DNA of 64,000 nucleotides from Rhodococcus sp. CH91. GTDB lineage: Bacteria; Actinomycetota; Actinomycetes; Mycobacteriales; Mycobacteriaceae. The stretch is from positions 1 to 64,000 of the forward strand of contig NZ_JAKFYR010000016.1 in assembly GCF_022554085.1 (NCBI RefSeq), in the 5' to 3' direction. Positions 56,678-64,000 of the stretch are shown here, one piece after another (within the stretch, counting starts at the first letter, position 1; every line of letters starts with the position of its first letter). Made by a program: the position numbers and the translations under genes. The notes beneath the pieces were generated by a model, which saw only the letters and a list, made by a program, of their open reading frames with translations, was not told where the DNA came from and ran no database searches.

Positions 56678-57036
56678 CGGCGCGCCGGATCGGGTTGCGG
56701 GGTCTCGCGGGGGAGGACGGCGGCGTCACGGTCGAGGCAGCACTCGCGATCGCCACTCTCGTGACGGTTCTCGCACTGTGTATCGGTGCGCTGTCGAGTA
56801 TTTCGTATCAGATGCGTTGCCAGGACGCGGCGCGCGAGGCAGCCAGACTCGTGGCGCGTGGAGATCGGGAGCGTGCGCTCGATGTGGCTTCGCGGGTAGC
56901 TCCTCCGGCGGCACGTATCGGGATCGGGGAGGACGGTGATCTGATCGTGGTCACGGTCGAAGCGGACGGGCCGCTGCCGATGCTGACCCTCACGGCCGAG
57001 GCCGTGGCGGCACGTGAACCCGATGGTCTTCGATGA
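56674..57036 (+). CDS. TadE-family pseudopilin (Rv3655c-like)
   Basis: A 120-residue TadE-type protein. 'GEDGGVTVEAALAIATLVTVLALCIGALSSI' is the class III signal with Gly-Gly then Val-x-x-Glu, followed by the hydrophobic helix. A mixed domain 'YQMRCQDAAREAARLVARGD' follows, which is the hallmark TadE continuation. GTG 56674 overlaps the previous stop and ATGA links to the next gene. Probably a minor pilin or secreted factor of the tad-like system. Confidence 0.85.
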   Translation: MTARRIGLRGLAGEDGGVTVEAALAIATLVTVLALCIGALSSISYQMRCQDAAREAARLVARGDRERALDVASRVAPPAARIGIGEDGDLIVVTVEADGPLPMLTLTAEAVAAREPDGLR

Positions 57037-57455
57037 TCCTCTCCGACGATCGGGGAAGCGCTTCGATTCTCGGGTGTTCCGTCATGGCGGCGCTCGTCGT
57101 GATCACCGCGACTGCGCTTCATGCCGGTTCGGCGGTCGTGACACGCCATCGGGCGCAGGCGGCGGCCGATCTCTCGGCCCTCGCGGTGGCGTCGGCGCTG
57201 GACAGTGGGGTGTCGGCGGCGTGCGAAGCCGCGGTTCCGATCACCGCCCGGATGCGTGTGCGGGTGCGGCGCTGTGAGATCCATGGTTGGGATGCGGTGG
57301 TCGAAGTGGCTGCTCCGGTGTCGGCACTGTTCGATGGAAAGGAGACGAAAGCGGTCGCGCGGGCCGGGCCTGCCGGTGGGTCCGGAGACCGGCGCCGGCC
57401 GGCCCGGCTCGTGAGCACTCCGACATGTCCGAGGCGCAGGCCGGGGAACGGGTGA
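57033..57455 (+). CDS. TadE/TadG-like secreted protein (helicase/secretion neighbourhood, Rv3654c-like)
   Basis: A 140-residue protein. 'SDDRGSASILGCSVMAALVVITATALHAGSAVVTRHRAQAAADLSALAVA' is a TadG/RcpC-type N-terminal helix with the 'HRAQAAADLSALA' signature. The last ~30 residues ('AGPAGGSGDRRRPARLVSTPTCPRRRPGNG') are low-complexity and run into an ABC-transporter remnant, so the natural C-terminus may have been lost or replaced here. It is the last gene of the tad-like operon. Confidence 0.78.
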   Translation: MILSDDRGSASILGCSVMAALVVITATALHAGSAVVTRHRAQAAADLSALAVASALDSGVSAACEAAVPITARMRVRVRRCEIHGWDAVVEVAAPVSALFDGKETKAVARAGPAGGSGDRRRPARLVSTPTCPRRRPGNG

Positions 57456-57690
57456 TCGAACTGCTGCGGCTCGTCGATTTGCCCGACCCCGAGAAGCGGT
57501 CCCGTATCCCGTACTACCCGCCCCAGCTCTCGGATGGGTAGCGACGCTCGTATGGCGGTGCGCCGGCGGCTTCCGCGCGGTGGACGGGGTCAGCCTCGCC
57601 ATCGAACCCGGAGGATGCGTACACCAAGCGGTTACTGGCAGCGAACGAGCAGCGGCCGAGCACGTGCCGGTGTCCTGACATGTGGTCCGG
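57425..57690 (+). pseudogene. Collapsed peptide-type ABC transporter ATPase remnants
   Basis: Three short stretches match oligopeptide ABC ATPases but in broken order and frame. 'ERVIELLRLVDLPDPEKRSRIP' followed by 'YPPQLSDG' (57446-57538) is the region just before LSGGQ and ends at a stop. 'GFRAVDGVSLAIEPGG' (57568-57615) is an N-terminus just before Walker A. 'YTKRLLAANE' (57620-57649), one frame over, is a C-terminus. Walker motifs are missing, so an internal deletion joined the two ends of one ATPase behind the tail of another. No intact transporter remains. Confidence 0.65.
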
Positions 57691-57693
57691 TGC

Positions 57694-60165
57694 TCAGTCC
57701 CGCGAGCCGATCGCGGAGAGTACGGCGTCGAGGACCGCGACCGCGCCGGCCTTGTCGAGTGGATCGTTGCCGTTGCCGCACTTGGGGGAGTAGACGCAGG
57801 ACGGACATCCGGCGGCGCACTCGCACGCGGCAACCGCATCGCGAGTCGCGGTGAGCCATCGAGTGATTCGCCGGTATCCGCGTTCGGCGAATCCTGCACC
57901 GCCGGGTTGCCCGTCGTAGACGAACACGGTGGGCAGCCCGGTGTCCGGGTGCAGATCGGTGGAGACACCCCCGATATCGCCGCGATCGCATGTCGCGAGG
58001 AGGGGAAGCAGACCGATCGCGGCGTGCTCCGCGGCATGGAGGGCTCCGGGGACGCGGTCGGGTGACACTCCGATGCTGTCGAGCAGTGCGGGTTCGATCG
58101 TGTACATCACCGCCCGGGTGTCGAGCGTGTGCTCCGGCATGTCGAGGGGGATCTGGTCGAGTATCTCCCCGGACGGCAGGCGGCGAAGATATCCGACCAC
58201 CTGGTGGGTCACCTCGACGCCCACCGAAGCGACCGTGACCGGACCGTATTCGCGTCGTTCGTCCACGGAGATGCAGCAGATGTCGGTGATCTCGCGGGCG
58301 CTGGTGGACCATTCCGGGTCCTCGGCGTGCACGAGAGCGATGCCGTCCTCGAGATACAGCTCGTCGACGACGAAGGTCTCGCCCTGGTGCAAGTGCACGG
58401 CCCCGGGGTGGACGGTCGAGGGCGCGCGGGCGGCGTCGACGGTGCCGAGCATGCGGCCGGTATCGCCTTCGACGATCGAGACCTGGTGACCGATGCCGCC
58501 GCGGATCTCGACGTCCCCGTGCGGTCGTGTACCGGGGGTGATGAACCAGCCGTGGGGTCGATGCCGGATCAGCCCCTGCTCGGCGAGGTCCGTGAGGAGG
58601 TCGCGTGCGCCGAATTCGTCGACCTCTGCGTCGCTCAGGGGCAGTTCCGCGGCAGCGCACAGAAGCTGCGGTCCCAGAACGTACGGGTTGCTCGGGTCGG
58701 TGACCGTCGCTTCGACCGGTCGATCGAGCAGAGCCCCGGGGTGGTGTACGAGATAGGTGTCGAGGGGATCGTCCCGCGCGACCAGCACGACGAGCGAGCC
58801 CTGGCCGCGACGGCCGGCTCGTCCACCCTGCTGCCGGAAGGATGCGACCGTCCCGGGGAAACCGGCGACGATCACGGCGTCCAGTCCGGCGATGTCCACT
58901 CCGAGTTCGAGTGCGTTCGTGCTGGCGACACCGAGCAGGTGTCCGTCGGAGAGAGCCGCTTCGAGGTCGCGCCGATCCTCGGCGAGGTATCCGGCGCGAT
59001 AGGCCGCGACGCGCTCGACGAGGTCGGGTGCTGCCTGCGCGAGCAGTCGGCGGGCTCCCATGGCGGTGAGTTCGGCGCCGTGGCGGGAGCGGACGAAGGT
59101 CAGTGTGCGGGCACCCTCGACGACGAGGTCTGCGAGAAGACGTGCGGCTTCGGCTCCTGCCGCGCGCCGCACGGGTTCACCGTGTTCGCCGGTGACCTCC
59201 CGCAGCAGCGGTGGTTCCCACATCGCGAGGGTGCGAGGACCGTGGGGGGAGCCGTCCTCGGTGACCTCACGGCAGGGCGCCCCGATGAGACGGGACGCCG
59301 CCGCTCCAGGTTCTGCGGTGGTGGCGGAGGCGAGGACGAAGACGGGGTCGGCACCGTACCGGCGGGCCACGCGACGCAACCGGCGGAGAACGAGTGCGAC
59401 GTGTGAGCCGAACACGCCGCGATAGGCGTGACACTCGTCGACGACGACGTACCGCAGGCGTCTCCAGAACCGGGCCCATCGTGCGTGAGCGGGCAGCAGG
59501 GACAGGTGCAGCATGTCGGGGTTCGTGAAGATCCAGCGTGAGTGCCGTCGTGTCCACTGCCGGATCTCGGTGGAGGTGTCGCCGTCGTAGGCGCACGCAC
59601 ACACGGTCGAGAGGGCGTCGACCTCGGAGGTCAGGTCGGTGACCGCACGCAACTGGTCGGCGCCGAGCGCCTTGGTGGGCGACAGATACAGGGCGGTCGC
59701 CTGCGGATCATCGGCCAGGGCGCTGAGAACGGGCAACTGGTAGGCGACCGACTTGCCGGACGCCGTGCCCGTCGAGACGACCACGTGTTCCCCACCTGCG
59801 GCGAGCTCCGCGGCGGCGGCCTGGTGGTGCCAGGGTCTCGGGACGCCGTGCTCCCGGAATGCCCGGACGACATCGGCGTGGGCCCAGTGCGGCCAGTCGT
59901 CGTGGCGAGCCGGGCGAGCCGGGATCTCGGCGACGTGGGTCAGCGGGGTCTCGGTCGCAGGGGTGCCGGCGAGCAGTCGGTCGAGAAGGGCTCGACCGTA
60001 GGTGGGTGCGGTGCCGTCGCCGGTGTGGAGGAAGGGCGAGCCGGTCACGCTGAACTCCGAGGGGTCGGGCGAGGTCGTCTGGGCCGAGAAGGCCCGTGGT
60101 CGGGTGCGGGGGAGGCCGGTGAGGCGGTAGTGCCCCCGATGACCGATAGTGCCTTCCCGTAACAT
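57694..60165 (-). CDS. DEAD/DEAH-type helicase with DUF1998 domain (SftH/YprA-like)
   Basis: An 823-residue SF2 helicase. Walker A 'VVVSTGTASGKSVAYQLP', motif II DECH in 'VVVDECHAYRG', motif III 'LASATT', motif VI 'QQGGRAGRRGQGSLVV', and a C-terminal DUF1998 domain with a four-Cys cluster ('CECAAGCPSCVYSPKCGNGN') that probably binds zinc or iron-sulfur. It is the 'helicase/secretion neighbourhood DEAH-box helicase' of actinobacteria (Rv3649), usually beside the tad-like genes, as here but convergent. ATG 60165 is used. Likely a DNA-repair helicase. Confidence 0.9.
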   Translation of the reverse strand: MLREGTIGHRGHYRLTGLPRTRPRAFSAQTTSPDPSEFSVTGSPFLHTGDGTAPTYGRALLDRLLAGTPATETPLTHVAEIPARPARHDDWPHWAHADVVRAFREHGVPRPWHHQAAAAELAAGGEHVVVSTGTASGKSVAYQLPVLSALADDPQATALYLSPTKALGADQLRAVTDLTSEVDALSTVCACAYDGDTSTEIRQWTRRHSRWIFTNPDMLHLSLLPAHARWARFWRRLRYVVVDECHAYRGVFGSHVALVLRRLRRVARRYGADPVFVLASATTAEPGAAASRLIGAPCREVTEDGSPHGPRTLAMWEPPLLREVTGEHGEPVRRAAGAEAARLLADLVVEGARTLTFVRSRHGAELTAMGARRLLAQAAPDLVERVAAYRAGYLAEDRRDLEAALSDGHLLGVASTNALELGVDIAGLDAVIVAGFPGTVASFRQQGGRAGRRGQGSLVVLVARDDPLDTYLVHHPGALLDRPVEATVTDPSNPYVLGPQLLCAAAELPLSDAEVDEFGARDLLTDLAEQGLIRHRPHGWFITPGTRPHGDVEIRGGIGHQVSIVEGDTGRMLGTVDAARAPSTVHPGAVHLHQGETFVVDELYLEDGIALVHAEDPEWSTSAREITDICCISVDERREYGPVTVASVGVEVTHQVVGYLRRLPSGEILDQIPLDMPEHTLDTRAVMYTIEPALLDSIGVSPDRVPGALHAAEHAAIGLLPLLATCDRGDIGGVSTDLHPDTGLPTVFVYDGQPGGAGFAERGYRRITRWLTATRDAVAACECAAGCPSCVYSPKCGNGNDPLDKAGAVAVLDAVLSAIGSRD

Positions 60166-60216
60166 GGCAGCAACAGCTACCCGCGAGTAAATGCTACCGA
60201 GGGCCGACAAGATCAG

Positions 60217-60242
60217 GGAATTGGCACGTTTGTGCCCATTCC
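60217..60242. promoter_or_regulatory. Perfect interrupted palindrome between the helicase and csp genes
   Basis: GGAAT-T-GGCAC (60217-60227) is mirrored by GTGCC-C-ATTCC (60232-60242) around a 4-base centre. It lies 52 bases upstream of the helicase start and far upstream of csp. It may be an operator. The rest of 60243-60463 is a long csp 5' leader in which I see no gene. Confidence 0.4.
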
Positions 60243-60463
60243 TACTGTTGCGCACGCCCGGAACGTGGTTGACTGGCACGCGGTCGCAGCTTCTGTGTTC
60301 GTAGACTTGCAAAAGTGCACGCTCGCAGGATCGATTGGTTGCGGGCGCGGTGCTTTAGCTCTTCCAACGGGGGACTCGAGAAGTACAGCGGTCGGAATCG
60401 GGACCTGGCGGACCGCGTACCCGGCGGTCTGTCGAATCCGGTGTTAGAAAGAGAAGGAAAAGC

Positions 60464-60667
60464 ATGGCACAGGGCACTGTGAAGTGGTTCAACGCGGAAA
60501 AGGGCTTCGGCTTCATCGCTCCTGAGGACGGCTCCGCCGACGTGTTCGTTCACTACTCCGAGATCCAGGGTTCCGGCTTCCGCACCCTCGAGGAGAACCA
60601 GCGAGTCGAGTTCGAGGTCGGACAGGGCACCAAGGGCCCGCAGGCCACCGGCGTGCGCGCACTCTGA
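60464..60667 (+). CDS. cspA: Cold-shock protein (CspA family)
   Basis: A 67-residue single cold-shock domain. RNP1 is 'KGFGFIAP' and RNP2 'VFVHYSEI', with the start '[18 protein letters not shown]' and aromatic residues on the RNA-binding face intact. A strong AAGGAAAAG ribosome site precedes the ATG. The long upstream leader is usual for temperature-responsive csp mRNAs. A 16-bp terminator follows. Acts as an RNA chaperone. Its position matches Rv3648c. Confidence 0.95.
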   Translation: MAQGTVKWFNAEKGFGFIAPEDGSADVFVHYSEIQGSGFRTLEENQRVEFEVGQGTKGPQATGVRAL

Positions 60668-60710
60668 TCCACCCGCTCGAACGAGCACAGGGCTAGGTTC
60701 ACCTCGCCCG

Positions 60711-60752
60711 ATCGTCCCCCATCACCCCAGGTGATGGGGGACGATGCTTTTC
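60711..60752 (+). terminator. Intrinsic terminator after cspA
   Basis: A perfect 16-base stem (60711-60726 with 60730-60745), three-base loop, then GCTTTTCTC. The cleanest rho-independent terminator in the window. Confidence 0.92.
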
Positions 60753-60784
60753 TCGAGGGCTTTTCCGTGAGGAGAGGAGGGCTC

Positions 60785-61390
60785 GTGAGTCAACTGTCCT
60801 TCTTCGGGGCGGATGTGATGCCGCCCGCTCCGGCCGATCTGAGCGGGCTTCTCGCAGCCCACGGACGAGCGAGCCGCACCGACGGCCGGGCCGTTCTGAC
60901 GGTGGAGGTGGACGCAGAATGGCGCGCTCGTGCCATCGCGCAGCTCGTCACCGACACAGGGATCGGGGCGGACATTCTCGTCGACGGGGATCGTTTCACC
61001 GTCAGTACGTCCGCCGACAGTGCGCTGGTGCCGCTCGCAGACGAATGGACCTGCGGCGACGTCAAGACCGTTCCGAACGGCTGGGTTCCTTCCTCGCGCG
61101 CACAACGTGCGTGGTTCCTGGCTGCCGGCAGCATGGAGGTCGAGGGAGCACAGTATGTTCTCGGTCTGGATCCGATCGCTCCCGAGACACACGCGCTCCT
61201 GGCGCAGGCGCTCATGCGGGCCGGTATCGCACCGACTCTCATCGGTACGCGCGGAAGCGGGCGGCCCGGCCTGAGAATCTCCGGACGGAGACGTTTGACG
61301 AGGCTCGTCGAGAACATCGGTGCACCTCCGGACGCCGACGCGGCGCTGCGGGTCTGGCCGCATGCCGAACCCGGTGATCGTCACTTGTGA
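60785..61390 (+). CDS. Conserved actinobacterial hypothetical protein (Rv3647c-like)
   Basis: A 201-residue protein with no recognised domain. It starts 'SQLSFFGADVMPPAPADLSGLLAAHG' and has a mixed alpha/beta pattern, with 'VTVEVDAEW' type strands, 'WVPSSRAQRAWFLAAGSMEV' and a basic 'GSGRPGLRISGRRRLTRLVENIG' near the end, which could contact nucleic acid. GTG 60785 is chosen because of the strong GGAGGG upstream. The longer frame would overlap the csp terminator. It lies between csp and topA, as in mycobacteria, and may be expressed with topA. Confidence 0.75.
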   Translation: MSQLSFFGADVMPPAPADLSGLLAAHGRASRTDGRAVLTVEVDAEWRARAIAQLVTDTGIGADILVDGDRFTVSTSADSALVPLADEWTCGDVKTVPNGWVPSSRAQRAWFLAAGSMEVEGAQYVLGLDPIAPETHALLAQALMRAGIAPTLIGTRGSGRPGLRISGRRRLTRLVENIGAPPDADAALRVWPHAEPGDRHL

Positions 61391-61474
61391 AGAGGCGGTC
61401 CCGGAGGATGTGCGACCCTGTGTGTGGCCGCGTCTGTGGAACGGGTCGGTATACATGTCTTCGAACAAGGCGAC

Positions 61475-64000
<2,526 letters not shown>

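Overview
The window is 64 kb of high-GC actinobacterial chromosome. Family identities and gene order point to a Rhodococcus or close relative in the Nocardiales/Mycobacteriales. The evidence is a WhiB protein, an FurA-catalase pair with a mycobacterial-type operator, mycolic-group tad-like and helicase genes, GTG starts, ATGA/GTGA stop-start overlaps and a KstR-type cholesterol operator. From memory, the core gene order matches Mycobacterium tuberculosis Rv3713-Rv3708c (about 4.8-13.8 kb here) and Rv3683-Rv3646c (about 31-64 kb here). Species assignment is inference.

Layout. 0-9 kb: partial SDR oxidoreductase, a coupled membrane-protein/di-iron-like pair opposite a TetR regulator, a rhodanese, an alpha/beta hydrolase, gatD-murT (peptidoglycan amidation), a DMT exporter with a divergent LysR regulator, and a small SHOCT membrane protein. 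9-14 kb: leuA with a Leu-codon leader peptide, then divergent ask-asd, where ask carries an internal start for a beta subunit. 13.9-30.8 kb is the accessory part: a TetR-controlled operon (BVMO, GMC/cholesterol-oxidase-like, acetoacetate-decarboxylase-like), the iron uptake operon efeUOB, furA-katA, a 20-residue membrane peptide, a DUF457 hydrolase, a class II cholesterol oxidase behind a KstR box, a TerD-nuclease fusion, and an amino-acid permease with a structured leader. Then come a tRNA-Pro(CGG) gene and the conserved block: metallophosphoesterase, yqeY, ponA2-like PBP, whiB4-like gene, two Get3/ArsA-like ATPases, RidA, an MBL hydrolase, crp, nth, a TlpA-like thioredoxin, a Nudix CoA pyrophosphatase, a MarP-like protease, an EphE-like hydrolase, a holin-like protein, nhaA, an MHS transporter, acs, a degenerate Fic-fold protein, a HAD phosphatase, the ssd/tadA/B/C/flp/tadE-like operon, a DUF1998 helicase, csp, a conserved hypothetical and topA, which runs off the right edge.

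Two non-coding RNAs fill gaps in the conserved block. A textbook 6C RNA lies between the HAD gene and ssd. An approximately 300-nt minus-strand transcript unit, with self-pairing ends and its own terminator, lies exactly where mycobacteria carry Ms1/MTS2823, the RNA-polymerase-binding RNA.

How the genes relate: oxidative-stress and iron functions cluster (efeUOB with an IdeR-like box, furA-katA, DyP peroxidase). Sterol or ketone oxidation appears twice (BVMO/GMC operon and KstR-box cholesterol oxidase). Cell-envelope functions recur (murT-gatD, PBP, MarP, tad-like secretion). The least ordinary items are the TerD-PD-(D/E)XK fusion, the Ms1 candidate, the pseudo-Fic protein, the 20-aa membrane peptide and a collapsed ABC-transporter remnant between the tad genes and the helicase.
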